From Streptomyces griseicoloratus (GTDB lineage: Bacteria; Actinomycetota; Actinomycetes; Streptomycetales; Streptomycetaceae), in contig NZ_JACVQF010000235.1 of assembly GCF_014534645.1 (NCBI RefSeq), positions 186,001 to 250,000 on the forward strand: a stretch of DNA of 64,000 nucleotides, in the 5' to 3' direction. Each line of letters opens with the position of its first letter. Position 1 is the first letter of the stretch. This document shows, piece by piece, positions 16,032 to 24,039 of this stretch. The notes below the pieces were generated by a model. It was not told the DNA's origin and searched no databases. It saw only the letters and a program-made list of their open reading frames with translations. Position numbers and translations under genes: made by a program.

Positions 16032-16360
16032 CCCGCGCGGAGGTTTCCCGTGCGGCTGGCGGGTTGCCCTCACGTTCCGATGTCGTGATCGGCCGTCACG
16101 GGAGATTCCGCCGGAGAAGGCGCTGAGGCGCTGCAATTTCTCCTGCACCGGGTCGATCGAGGAGCCGGTGCAGGGGTCATCGGCCTGGGGATGGGCTGAT
16201 GACAACCGGGCATGAAGGGGGATCGTGCCCAGCCGCGGGGGCTGCGTTCGCGGTCGCCCAAGGGGACGGTGGCGACCGAGGGATGCCGAGCGCTGCCCCC
16301 GCGGCCCCCATGTGTGAACCAGGAAGTAATCGACCGACGCTGTCCAGGGTCGGTCCCCGA
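16032..16360. other. Intergenic stretch with no supported gene
   Basis: Between the candidate small frame and the end of the gntR gene I see no recognisable coding motif, strong hairpin or repeat. A long minus-strand frame crossing the whole interval into the gntR gene has arginine/proline-rich, unstructured content and looks spurious. Confidence 0.5.
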
Positions 16361-17065
16361 TCACTCCTGAGCTTCGGAGTGGTCGTGGTCCAGGCGGTCG
16401 GCGGCCGCCAGCAGGAGCTCGGTGGTGTGCCGTACATGCGCGCACAGGGCGGCCGCCGCGGCGTCCGGGTCCCGGGTCAGTGCGGCTTCGAGCAGGGCTC
16501 GATGTTCCCCGGTCAGGTCCCGGCCCGGCTCGTCGCCGAGCGGCTGGGACCACCGGCGGTAGAGCTCCGCCTCGTCCCGCAGGCCGAGAGCCATGCGCAG
16601 CAGTCGCTGGTTGGTGCAGCCGGCCAGCAGTGCCTCGTGGAAGGCGGCGTGGGCGGTGGCCCAGTCGTCGTCGACGCGCTGGTCGTCGCCTTCGGCGGTG
16701 TACGGTGTGCGCTCCAGGGTGTGGTGCGCCGCGACGAGGCGGGACTCCCAGGCGAGGTCGCCCTCGACCACCGAGCGGCGCAGGACGAGGGTCTCCAGCT
16801 CGACCCGGGCCTCGGTCAGCTCCCAGAGCTGCTCCCGGGACAGGGGCGTCACCACGAATCCCTGGTGCGGCTCCGACCGCACGAGCCCCTGTTCGGCCAG
16901 ACGTACCAGAGCCTCCCGCAGCACGCTCACGCTCGCGTCGTAGCGCGTACCGAGTTCCGGGAACTTCAGTCTGTAGCCGGGCAGCAACCGACCGCTGAGG
17001 ATGTCGGCGCGCAGCCGCGCCCGTACGTCGTCACTCAGTGTCTGCTTCCCACCCTTGGCCACCAT
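16361..17065 (-). CDS. GntR/FadR-family transcriptional regulator (FCD domain)
   Basis: The 234-residue product has an N-terminal winged helix (LSDDVRARLRADILSGRLLPG, then RYDASVSVLREALVRLAEQGLV) and an all-helical FCD domain. This domain includes ELTEARVELETLVLRR and FHEALLAGCTN, whose Asp/His pattern often binds metal and an acid ligand. It is divergent from an aromatic-degradation operon. The palindrome AACTTTCGAAAGTT at 17101-17114 lies in the shared promoter region, and a second copy precedes the CoA-transferase genes at 22295, so it probably represses both. The start at 17065 gives the usual length; the frame is open to 17101 but would run into the operator. Confidence 0.87.
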   Translation of the reverse strand: MVAKGGKQTLSDDVRARLRADILSGRLLPGYRLKFPELGTRYDASVSVLREALVRLAEQGLVRSEPHQGFVVTPLSREQLWELTEARVELETLVLRRSVVEGDLAWESRLVAAHHTLERTPYTAEGDDQRVDDDWATAHAAFHEALLAGCTNQRLLRMALGLRDEAELYRRWSQPLGDEPGRDLTGEHRALLEAALTRDPDAAAAALCAHVRHTTELLLAAADRLDHDHSEAQE

Positions 17066-17100
17066 GGGCTTCACCCTAAGGGAAGATCGAATGCACCTCA

Positions 17101-17145
17101 AACTTTCGAAAGTTCATTGACTCCTCGAATGTCGACGCCTAAAAC
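17101..17145 (+). promoter_or_regulatory. GntR operator and promoter of the FAH/dioxygenase/monooxygenase operon
   Basis: AACTTTCGAAAGTT (17101-17114) is a perfect 14-base palindrome. Three bases later TTGACT (17117-17122) and, after 17 bases, TAAAAC (17140-17145) form a good promoter reading right. The same 12-base core, 3-base gap and TTGAC-plus-TCGAATG arrangement recurs at 22295-22324. Confidence 0.72.
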
Positions 17146-17199
17146 AGTCCTAGCTCTTCGGCGACGACGCCGAAGACGACACCGCCTGGAGCGTGCGAG

Positions 17200-18039
17200 A
17201 TGCGTATTGCGAATGCGGCCGGTCGGCTGATGCTGCTGACCGACGACGGCTGGACGGATGTGGAGCGGGCCAGCCGTGGACTGTTCTCGGCCGATCCCCA
17301 GCAGATCTACGAACGCTGGGAAGAGTTCCGCCACTGGGTGGCCCAGGCCCAGCCGACCGGTGACGAGACCCTCGACGAGTCCGAGCTGGGCTCGCCTGCC
17401 CCGCGACCGCGCCAGCTCCTGGCGATCGGCCTCAACTACCGTGATCACGCGGACGAGTCCGGGTTCACCGTCCCGGAGCACCCTCCGGTCTTCACCAAGT
17501 TCGTCTCTTCGATCACCGGCCCGTGCGGGGACATCTCCCTGCCCGAGGGCAGCGTGGACTGGGAGGTGGAGCTGGTCGCGGTCGTCGGACGCCGTGCCTG
17601 GCAGGTGAGTGAGGAGCGGGCCTGGGCACACGTGGCGGGCCTGACCGTGGGGCAGGACATCTCCGAGCGTGACAAGCAACTCTCCGGACCGGTACCGCAG
17701 TTCAGCCTCGGCAAGTCGCATCCGGGCTTCGGCCCGATGGGCCCCTTCCTGGTCACCCCCGATGAGTTCGATGACCCGGACGACCTCGAGCTGGGCTGTT
17801 CGATCAACGGCGAGAGCGTGCAGAAGGGCCGTACCTCTGACCTGATCTTCTCCGTTTCGCAGCTGATCGCCCGGCTGTCCGCGGTGCTGCCGCTGCTGCC
17901 CGGAGACGTGATCTTCACGGGTACGCCGGCCGGTGTCGGCCTGGGCCGCAACCCGAAGCGGTACCTCGCCGACGGAGACGAACTCGTCTCCTACGTCAAG
18001 GGCATCGGCGAGCTGCGCCACCGCCTGGTCCGGGCCTGA
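17200..18039 (+). CDS. Fumarylacetoacetate hydrolase-family protein
   Basis: A 279-residue FAH-family protein. The C-terminal 200 residues contain the fold's landmarks: LLAIGLNYRDHADESG, the metal-binding acidic cluster around DWEVELVAVVG, LTVGQDISERDKQ, FSLGKSHPGFGPMGPFLV and GDVIFTGTPAGVG. The N-terminal 70 residues are the usual extension of the 2-hydroxyhepta-diene-dioate isomerase/ureidoglycolate lyase branch. It probably hydrolyses or decarboxylates a ring-cleavage product made by the next two enzymes. A GGAG 8 bases before the ATG and the promoter at 17117 mark it as first gene of the operon. The exact reaction (C-C hydrolase, hydratase or decarboxylase) cannot be told. Confidence 0.85.
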   Translation: MRIANAAGRLMLLTDDGWTDVERASRGLFSADPQQIYERWEEFRHWVAQAQPTGDETLDESELGSPAPRPRQLLAIGLNYRDHADESGFTVPEHPPVFTKFVSSITGPCGDISLPEGSVDWEVELVAVVGRRAWQVSEERAWAHVAGLTVGQDISERDKQLSGPVPQFSLGKSHPGFGPMGPFLVTPDEFDDPDDLELGCSINGESVQKGRTSDLIFSVSQLIARLSAVLPLLPGDVIFTGTPAGVGLGRNPKRYLADGDELVSYVKGIGELRHRLVRA

Positions 18040-18057
18040 CAGGGGGGCAGACACACC

Positions 18058-18981
18058 ATGGGACTGCACCGCCTCACCTCGATCACCATCGGGGTGCCCA
18101 ACGTGGAAGAGACCTCCCGGTACTACGCGGATTTCGGCCTCCAGCCGACCGGTGAGCACTCCTTCGCCACCGTCGACGGCGGACAGCAGCTGAAACTCGT
18201 CCGGACGCCGACGAGGCGGCTGGTCGAGATCGGCATAGGGGTGGACGACCCCGACGACCTGGACCGCGTGGCCGCCTCGCTCGCGCGCCTGGAACTGGCC
18301 GGCGAACGGACCGCGAACAGGCTGGTGACCGAGGAGCCCATCGGTGGCGTACGAGCGGTGCTCGACGTCTCCGAGCGGCTGAAGCAGCCGGCGATCGAGG
18401 CCACCCCGTACAACGGGCCCGGACGGATCGACCGGCCGGGGGCGAGGGCTCCCGGGGTGCTGCGCGAGGGGCCCGTGCGGCCCCGCAAGCTGGGGCACGT
18501 GGTCATCGGTTCCACTGATCAGGAAGCCACGCAGCGGTTCTTCACCGACGGACTCGGCTTCAAGGTCAGCGACTCCGTCCCCGGCATGGCCGCCTTCATG
18601 CGCTGTTCCACGGACCACCACAACGTGCTCGTGACGTCCGCGCCGGTGAACTTCCTGCACCACACGTCCTGGCAGGTCGAGGACATCGACGAGATCGGAC
18701 GCGGGGCGACCGCGATGCTCGACGAGCACCCCGAGCGGCACGTCTGGGGACTGGGCCGCCACCACATCGGCTCCAACTTCTTCTGGTACTTGAAAGATCC
18801 GGCCGGCAACTTCACCGAGTACTACTCGGACCTGGACTGCATCGTCGACGACGTGCTGTGGAAGCCGGAGGTCTTCGAAGGTGCCAAGGGCCTGTTCAAC
18901 TGGGGACCGCCTCCGCCGCCCTCATTCCTGGAGCCGGAGGACCTGGCGTCCCTCATGACCGGTGCGCACGCGCCCCGGTGA
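18058..18981 (+). CDS. Type I extradiol dioxygenase-like VOC protein
   Basis: A 307-residue two-domain VOC protein with the layout of 2,3-dihydroxybiphenyl or catechol 2,3-dioxygenases. The N-terminal repeat starts HRLTSITIGVPNVEETSRYY. The C-terminal repeat has the candidate iron ligands His147 (KLGHVVIG), His201 or His202 (FLHHTSWQ) and Glu254 (GNFTEYYSD), in the expected order and spacing. It should cleave a catechol-type ring next to the hydroxyl groups. It follows the FAH-type gene by 18 bases and precedes an aromatic monooxygenase, which together make a meta-cleavage route. The tail after residue 270 (WGPPPPPSFLEPED) is proline-rich. The natural catechol is unknown. Confidence 0.85.
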   Translation: MGLHRLTSITIGVPNVEETSRYYADFGLQPTGEHSFATVDGGQQLKLVRTPTRRLVEIGIGVDDPDDLDRVAASLARLELAGERTANRLVTEEPIGGVRAVLDVSERLKQPAIEATPYNGPGRIDRPGARAPGVLREGPVRPRKLGHVVIGSTDQEATQRFFTDGLGFKVSDSVPGMAAFMRCSTDHHNVLVTSAPVNFLHHTSWQVEDIDEIGRGATAMLDEHPERHVWGLGRHHIGSNFFWYLKDPAGNFTEYYSDLDCIVDDVLWKPEVFEGAKGLFNWGPPPPPSFLEPEDLASLMTGAHAPR

Positions 18982-19020
18982 CCAACCCCTGATCACCTGG
19001 AGAAGGAAGAGCCGCATTCC

Positions 19021-20766
19021 ATGCGCACCATCAAAACGTCTGTCCTCGTCGTCGGGGCCGGGCCCGCCGGTCTCACCGCGTCCGCTCTCCTGGCCCGTGA
19101 CGGCATCGACACGATCACGGTGACGAAGTATCAGGGCACCGCCAACTCCCCCCGGGCCCACATCACCAACCAGCGCTCCGTGGAGGTCTTCAGGGACCTG
19201 GGCATCGAGGACCGCGTCCGGGAGCTGGCCACCCCCCATCACCTGATGGGCAACAACGTCTGGGCCACCAGCTTCGCCGGCCAGGAGTTCGCGCGGCTGA
19301 TGACGTGGGGGACCGGCATCAGCCGCAAGGCCGACTACGAGGCGGCCAGCCCATGCGAGATGTGCAACGCCCCCCAGCACATCCTGGAGCCGGTCATTCT
19401 CGAGGCGGCGCAGGAGGCGGGTGCCGACATCCGCTTCTCGACCGAACTGGTGGAGATCAGCCAGGACGAGGAGGGGGTCCTCGCCACGGTGCGGGAGCGC
19501 ACCACCGGAGCCGAGTACGCCATCCGCGCCCAGTACGTGATCGGCGCCGACGGCGGACGTTCCACCGTCGCCTGGCAGCTCGGGTTCACCTTCGACGGCG
19601 AGGCGGGGCTCGGCGCCGCCGTGAACGTCTGGCTGGAGGCGGACCTCACGAAGTACACCGCCCACCGGCCGGGCGCGCTGTACTGGATGTGCCGGCCCGG
19701 CAACGACTACTGGGTCGGCAGCGGCACGTTCATCTGTGTCAAGCCGTGGACCGAGTGGGTCATGCTGTTCATGTACGACCCCGCCGACGGTGATCCGGAC
19801 CTCAGCGAGGAGGCGCTGCTGGCGCGTGCTCACACCACCATCGGCGACCCCGACGTGGACGTGAAGATCAAGGCGGTCAGCCGCTGGGAGATCAACCACA
19901 TAGTCGCCGAGGAGTACCGCAAGGGCCGGGCCTTCCTCGTCGGCGACGCCGCCCATCGTCACCCGCCCGCCAACGGCCTGGGCTCCAACACCTCCGTCCA
20001 GGACTCCTACAACCTGGCCTGGAAGCTCTCCGCGGTCGTCCGCGGTCTGGCCGGGCCGGAGCTCCTCGACAGCTACCACCAGGAGCGCCAGCCGGTGGGG
20101 CGTCAGGTCGTCGACCGCGCACTGAAGAGCGTGCAGGACATGCTGCCGATCTCGCAGGCCCTCGGTTTCCGCCCCGGCCAGAGCGCCGAGGAGGGATGGG
20201 CCGGCCTGGAGGAGCTCCTCAGTGACAGCGATGCCGGACAGAAGCGCCGCCGTGAGCTGCGGGAAGCGGTCGAGCTCCAGAACTACCAATTCAATTGCCA
20301 CGGTGTGGAACTGGGCCAGCGCTACACGTCCGGCGCCGTGATCGACGACGGTACCCCGTACCCGCCGTTCGAGCGCGATCCCGAGCTGTACTACCACCCC
20401 ACCACCCACCCAGGTGCCAGTCTGCCGCACGCCTGGCTGCAGCACGGCACGGAGCGCGTCTCCACGCTCGACCTCGCCGGCGGCGGGAAGTTCTCCCTGC
20501 TCACGGGCATCGGTGGCGAGCCATGGCTGGAGGCGGCGCAGAAGGTCGCCGAGGACCTCGGCATCGACCTGGAAGCCCACGGCATCGGCCAGCGGTGCAC
20601 CTACGAGGACGCGCTCGGGGACTGGGCCCGGGTGCGGGAGATCGCGGACCGGGGATGCCTCCTGGTCCGGCCGGACCGGCACATCGCATGGCGCAGTCAC
20701 GACCTGCCGGCAGACCCGGAGCATGAGCTGCGCCGGGCCCTGGAGGTGATCCTCGCGCGCGGCTGA
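19021..20766 (+). CDS. FAD-dependent aromatic monooxygenase (TfdB/MhpA-like)
   Basis: This 581-residue class A flavoprotein hydroxylase has the FAD motif VLVVGAGPAGLTASALLARDG at the N-terminus. It also has the NAD(P)H/FAD DG motif VIGADGGRSTVAW near residue 180 and the GD motif GDAAHRHPPANGLGSN at about 310. A C-terminal thioredoxin-like domain, as in phenol hydroxylase and 2,4-dichlorophenol 6-monooxygenase, follows. It should add a hydroxyl group to a phenolic ring using NAD(P)H and oxygen, giving the catechol for the neighbouring dioxygenase. Usual length and motif order suggest it is intact. AGAAGGAAGAG upstream serves as ribosome site. The phenolic substrate is unknown. Confidence 0.87.
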   Translation: MRTIKTSVLVVGAGPAGLTASALLARDGIDTITVTKYQGTANSPRAHITNQRSVEVFRDLGIEDRVRELATPHHLMGNNVWATSFAGQEFARLMTWGTGISRKADYEAASPCEMCNAPQHILEPVILEAAQEAGADIRFSTELVEISQDEEGVLATVRERTTGAEYAIRAQYVIGADGGRSTVAWQLGFTFDGEAGLGAAVNVWLEADLTKYTAHRPGALYWMCRPGNDYWVGSGTFICVKPWTEWVMLFMYDPADGDPDLSEEALLARAHTTIGDPDVDVKIKAVSRWEINHIVAEEYRKGRAFLVGDAAHRHPPANGLGSNTSVQDSYNLAWKLSAVVRGLAGPELLDSYHQERQPVGRQVVDRALKSVQDMLPISQALGFRPGQSAEEGWAGLEELLSDSDAGQKRRRELREAVELQNYQFNCHGVELGQRYTSGAVIDDGTPYPPFERDPELYYHPTTHPGASLPHAWLQHGTERVSTLDLAGGGKFSLLTGIGGEPWLEAAQKVAEDLGIDLEAHGIGQRCTYEDALGDWARVREIADRGCLLVRPDRHIAWRSHDLPADPEHELRRALEVILARG

Positions 20767-20875
20767 CGGCTCCGCCCGCCGGCCCGCTTCGTCCCCGCTC
20801 CGGACCGCCGTCCCCGACCGTGTGCATGGCCTCGCGGCAGGGGACGGCGCACGCGATCCCACCACAAGGAGGAAC

Positions 20876-21315
20876 ATGACCCCCGTGTCGTCTGTCACGC
20901 CTTCGGCCGAGGACCACAAGGCCGTCACCGTCGACTACTTCAAACGCCTGGACACCGGCCGGGACCTGCTGGATCTGTTCGACGACGACGCCTACGTCTG
21001 CTTTCCCAAGCACGTCCCCGCGCGCGGCATTGAGGAGGTGCGCCGGCTGTTCACCGACATCGGCGCGCTGTTCACCTCGATCGTCCACGAGATTCCCTAC
21101 TTCAACTACATCGCCGAGGGCGAATTCCTGGTGGTCGAAGGGTTCCCCATGGCGTGCTCGCCGACGGCACGGCCTGGCACGCGGGGCAGAGCCTCGGCGG
21201 ACGCTTCTGCAACGTCTTCCAGATCCGTGACCGTAAGATCCACCGACTGTTCATCTACCTCGACCCCGACTACGGCGACGCCGACACCCAGCGCTTTCCT
21301 TGGCTGAGGCCCTGA
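20876..21315 (+). pseudogene. Frameshifted SnoaL/NTF2-like protein
   Basis: From ATG 20876, behind AAGGAGG, the frame gives an NTF2/SnoaL-like N-terminus (DHKAVTVDYFKRLDTGRDLL, DDDAYVCFPKHVPARG, FNYIAEGEFLVVEG). At about 21145-21153 the sense moves to the -1 frame, where GVLADGTAWHAGQSLGGRF, CNVFQIRDRKIHRLFIYLD and PDYGDADTQRFPWLRP continue the fold to TGA at 21313-21315. The original frame instead runs into Ser/Thr-rich nonsense, stopping at 21307. A one-base loss in GGGTTCCCCATGG explains this. The site does not look like a slippery heptamer. Such proteins often assist ring-modifying enzymes; its place after the monooxygenase fits that. A sequencing error is possible. Confidence 0.75.
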
Positions 21316-21389
21316 CGCCCGTTCGGCCGCCGTCGGTTGACACACGTCAAGCACTGCTGCGCCGCGGCGACACGGACCCGGACAAGGGC

Positions 21390-21421
21390 GCGCCGCCCCT
21401 CCCGTGGGGGAGGAGCGGCGC
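21390..21421. terminator. Bidirectional terminator hairpin
   Basis: Bases 21390-21403 pair with 21408-21421 at 13 of 14 positions around a 4-base loop. The hairpin lies between the frameshifted NTF2-like gene and the convergent wrbA gene and can serve both. Confidence 0.65.
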
Positions 21422-21494
21422 TGGAAGGCACGTCCACAGTGGCAGGGCAGGAGGGGGCCGTGAACGTGCCGCCCTGTCGGCTTGCCGTCGGAAC

Positions 21495-22112
21495 TCAGGC
21501 GGCGAGGCCGTTCTTGAGGGCTTCGGCGATCTGGACGACGCGTTCGGCCTGGTGGCGGGCGGCGTCGCGGGTCTGGTCGCCGATGGGGTTGTTGCCCTGG
21601 GCGTCGACGTGGGAGGTGCCGTAGGGGTTGCCGTCGACGAACTTGACGGGGTCGGTGTAGCCGGGGCTGACGATGAGGCCGCCGAAGTGGTGGATGGAGT
21701 TGTAGAGGGCGAGGAGGGTGGATTCCTGGCCGCCGTGGGTGGTGGCGGTGGTGACGAAGCCGCTGTAGACCTTGTTGGCCAGCTTGCCCTGGGCCCACAG
21801 GCCGCCGAGGGTGTCGATGAACTGCTTGAGCTGGGAGGAGATGTTGCCGAAGCGGGTGGGGGTGCCGAAGATGACCGCGTCGGCCCATTCGACATCGGCC
21901 GGGGTGGCGACGGGGATGCCGGCGCTGGCCGCGGCGTGGGCGGCCCAGGCTTCGTTGGAGGCGATGGCGGCCTCGGGGGCGAGTTCGGCGGCCTTGAGCA
22001 GGCGGACCTCGGCGCCGGCCTTCTCCGCGGCCTGGGCGATCTCCTTGGCGATCTCGGCGCTGAAGCCGGTCGAGGAGTAGTAGACGATGGCCAGCTTGAC
22101 GGGGGAAGACAC
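21495..22112 (-). CDS. wrbA: NAD(P)H:quinone oxidoreductase WrbA
   Basis: The 205-residue product is a flavodoxin-fold WrbA. It has the FMN phosphate loop YYSSTGFSAEIAKE at 11-24, the FMN-binding FGTPTRFGNISSQLKQFIDTL near residue 83, TTATTHGGQESTLLA, and YGTSHVDAQG, all in the normal order and spacing. WrbA reduces quinones by two electrons, avoiding semiquinones. That suits a region which makes hydroquinones and catechols. It is alone on this strand. The element CTAGTTGAAGCGTAAAC at 22215-22231 lies about 100 bases upstream and recurs before YceI and the isochorismatase-like gene, suggesting a common redox- or quinone-responsive regulator. Confidence 0.93.
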   Translation of the reverse strand: MSSPVKLAIVYYSSTGFSAEIAKEIAQAAEKAGAEVRLLKAAELAPEAAIASNEAWAAHAAASAGIPVATPADVEWADAVIFGTPTRFGNISSQLKQFIDTLGGLWAQGKLANKVYSGFVTTATTHGGQESTLLALYNSIHHFGGLIVSPGYTDPVKFVDGNPYGTSHVDAQGNNPIGDQTRDAARHQAERVVQIAEALKNGLAA

Positions 22113-22214
22113 AGTTGATCTCCGTTCACTGCTGAGTACATGGGCGATCGCGGCCTGTGGCAGACGTGACCGGCCGACACTCCGGTCGTGCTCGGAGCGG
22201 CGGCGACCGCAAAT

Positions 22215-22231
22215 CTAGTTGAAGCGTAAAC
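22215..22231 (+). promoter_or_regulatory. Orphan palindromic element, copy 3 (before wrbA)
   Basis: CTAGTTGAAGCGTAAAC matches the copy at 24734-24750 (TTAGTTGAACGCTAAAC) at 14 of 17 positions. It lies between the divergent wrbA and CoA-transferase promoters. Confidence 0.55.
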
Positions 22232-22294
22232 CATGCGCCAGGCGGGGTCTCCTCTGCCTGATGCACTTCCCTCGATCTTTCGAACTTTCCTCAT

Positions 22295-22338
22295 ACTTTC
22301 GAAAGTCTCTTGACCTGTCGAATGAAGGCCCTGAGACT
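22295..22338 (+). promoter_or_regulatory. Second GntR operator and promoter, before the CoA-transferase genes
   Basis: ACTTTCGAAAGT (22295-22306) is a perfect 12-base palindrome identical to the core at 17102-17113. TTGACC follows at 22310-22315 with the same 3-base gap, then TCGAATG, as in the other promoter. GAGACT at 22333-22338 is a possible -10 at 17-base spacing. Confidence 0.68.
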
Positions 22339-22408
22339 GTGCCTGTGCTTCGGACGCGCCGTCCCAGGGCCGACCGTCCCGACCGTCATGTCATGATGGG
22401 AAAGCCCC

Positions 22409-23065
22409 GTGGACAAAGTCCGGGAGACCGCAGCCGACGCGGTCCGTGAGATCAGTGACGGAGCATCGCTCGCCGTCGGCGGATTCGGGCTGAGCGGCGT
22501 ACCGGATGCGCTGATAGTACTGACGGGTGAACTCCTTGTTCTCCCCCACGTACGAACCGGTGACACGTGCGACCCGTCCGGCCGCGAGCAGGATGCCCAG
22601 GCCCCTGCCGTCCACTCCGCAGTTGTTGGACACGACGCTTAAAGCGGTGGCGCCCTGGTCGTGGACGGCCGGGTGTGGGCACCCAGGTCTCCGACGGCGG
22701 GCTGCCCTGACGTTATGCCGCCGACGGGACCGTCGCCGTCGCCTCCCCGCCGAAGGAGGTCCGGGAGTTCGACGGCCGTCCGTACGTCATGGAGCGGGGG
22801 ATCAGCACCGACTTCGCGCTCGTCCGGGCCGCGAAGGGGGACCGGCACGGCAACCTCGTCTTCCACCGGTCCGCCCGGAACTCCAATCCGCTGGCCGCGA
22901 TGGCCGGCCGTGTCGCGATCGCCGAGGTCGAGGAACTGGTGGAAACCCGGGGTGCTGGACCCCGACGAGGTGCACCTGCCCGGAGTCTTCGTCCAGCGGG
23001 TCGTGGCGCTGACACCGGAGCAGGCTGCGGACAAGCAGATCGAGAAGAGGACGGTGCGGCGCTGA
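22409..23065 (+). pseudogene. 3-oxoacid CoA-transferase subunit A, disrupted by inversion, nonsense and frameshift
   Basis: Pieces of one CoA-transferase alpha subunit lie in order but in different frames. GTG 22409 starts the N-terminus (VRETAADAVREISDGASLAV, GGFGLSGVPDALI). At 22516 the sense stops, and 22517 to about 22637 encodes the family's next segment on the opposite strand (VSNNCGVDGRGLGILLAAG, VTGSYVGENKEFTRQY). The plus strand resumes at about 22674 in a second frame (GVGTQVSDGGLP), meets TGA at 22708-22710 where the family has Trp, and continues [17 protein letters not shown] to VEELVET. An extra C at 22945-22947 moves the rest ([19 protein letters not shown]) to a third frame, ending at 23065. 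About 45 codons around the inversion are missing. It cannot make a functional subunit. Confidence 0.82.
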
Positions 23066-23715
23066 TGGCCTGGAACAGGGACGGGATGGCCGCCCGCGCG
23101 GCGGCCGAGCTGACCAGTGGATCGTACGTCAACCTCGGCATCGGGCTGCCCACGCTCGTGCCGAACTTCCTGCCGGCCGGGGTCGACGTGGTGCTCCAGT
23201 CCGAGAACGGCATCCTCGGTGTCGGCCCACACCCGAGTGAGGACCAGGTGGACCCGGACCTGATCAACGCGGGCAAGGAGACCGTGACTGTTCAGCCCGG
23301 CGCCTCCTTCTTCGACTCCGCGCTGTCCTTCGGCATGATCCGTGGCGGCCACATCGACGCGGCCGTCCTGGGTGCCATGCAGGTCTCCGCGGGCGGTGAT
23401 CTGGCCAACTGGATGATCCCCGGCAAGATGGTCAAGGGCATGGGCGGAGCGATGGACCTGGTCCATGGCGCACGCCGGGTCATCGTTCTGAGGGAGCACA
23501 CCGCCAAGGACGGTTCTCCGAAGATCGTCCGCGAGTGCAGTCTGCCGCTGACCGGCAGGGCGTGCGTCCACCGGATCATCACGGACCTCGGCGTTCTCGA
23601 CGTGACCGACCGCGGGCTCGTCCTGATCGAGACCGCCCCCGGTGTCACGGCGGACGACGTGGCGAGCCGCACCGCTGCCCCGGTGCACAGCGGCGCGGCC
23701 TCGGCCGCACACTGA
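23065..23715 (+). CDS. 3-oxoacid CoA-transferase subunit B
   Basis: The 216-residue beta subunit looks intact. It has [21 protein letters not shown], the catalytic glutamate Glu47 in [52 protein letters not shown] and a normal C-terminal domain. Together with an A subunit it would move CoA from succinyl-CoA to a 3-oxoacid such as 3-oxoadipate or acetoacetate, a late step of aromatic breakdown. Here the A gene is destroyed, so the B protein lacks its partner unless another locus supplies one. The ATG overlaps the A stop (TGATG), the usual arrangement. The frame extends upstream to 22789, but that part is the broken A gene. Confidence 0.9.
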   Translation: MAWNRDGMAARAAAELTSGSYVNLGIGLPTLVPNFLPAGVDVVLQSENGILGVGPHPSEDQVDPDLINAGKETVTVQPGASFFDSALSFGMIRGGHIDAAVLGAMQVSAGGDLANWMIPGKMVKGMGGAMDLVHGARRVIVLREHTAKDGSPKIVRECSLPLTGRACVHRIITDLGVLDVTDRGLVLIETAPGVTADDVASRTAAPVHSGAASAAH

Positions 23716-23716
23716 C

Positions 23717-23760
23717 GGCTCACCGGTCCGGGACCCCGGACAGCACCGGACCGGTGAGCC
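23717..23760 (+). terminator. Terminator hairpin after CoA-transferase B
   Basis: GGCTCACCGGTCCGG (23717-23731) pairs perfectly with CCGGACCGGTGAGCC (23746-23760), a 15-base-pair stem beginning one base after the stop codon. Confidence 0.75.
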
Positions 23761-24039
23761 CTCGCGCTTCTCCCCGGGGCGTTGCGGGCGCCGGTGCACG
23801 GCTGCGCACGGGCGGGGGGCTCCTCGGTCACCCCCAAGTAGTTGAGGCTGATACGCGTTCCCGGTGTCGGGTCGAAGTGTTGGCGACTCGCGTGCGGCAA
23901 GCCGGGCCTTCCGCTGCTGCCGCGTCGGGGTCCTTGACGCCGAAGAGCGCGTCGCCGGCGATGGAGTCACCGCCGGCGACGAAGAGCTGGGTGATCAGGG
24001 ATCCGGCATCGGCGCCATGGATGATCTCCGGTCCCGGGT

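Noticed and set aside
15753-16553. A 266-codon minus-strand frame left of the gntR gene
   Set aside because: It overlaps the end of gntR in another frame, and its product is rich in Arg, Pro and Thr with no domain.
21140-21160. Programmed -1 ribosomal frameshift in the NTF2-like gene
   Set aside because: In the reading frame the site reads GAA GGG TTC CCC ATG, which is not an X XXY YYZ heptamer, and no clear downstream pseudoknot was seen. Mutation or sequencing error is simpler.
22789-23064. N-terminal extension of CoA-transferase B from 22789
   Set aside because: The open frame is made of the broken A-subunit gene. Family length and the TGATG overlap place the B start at 23065.
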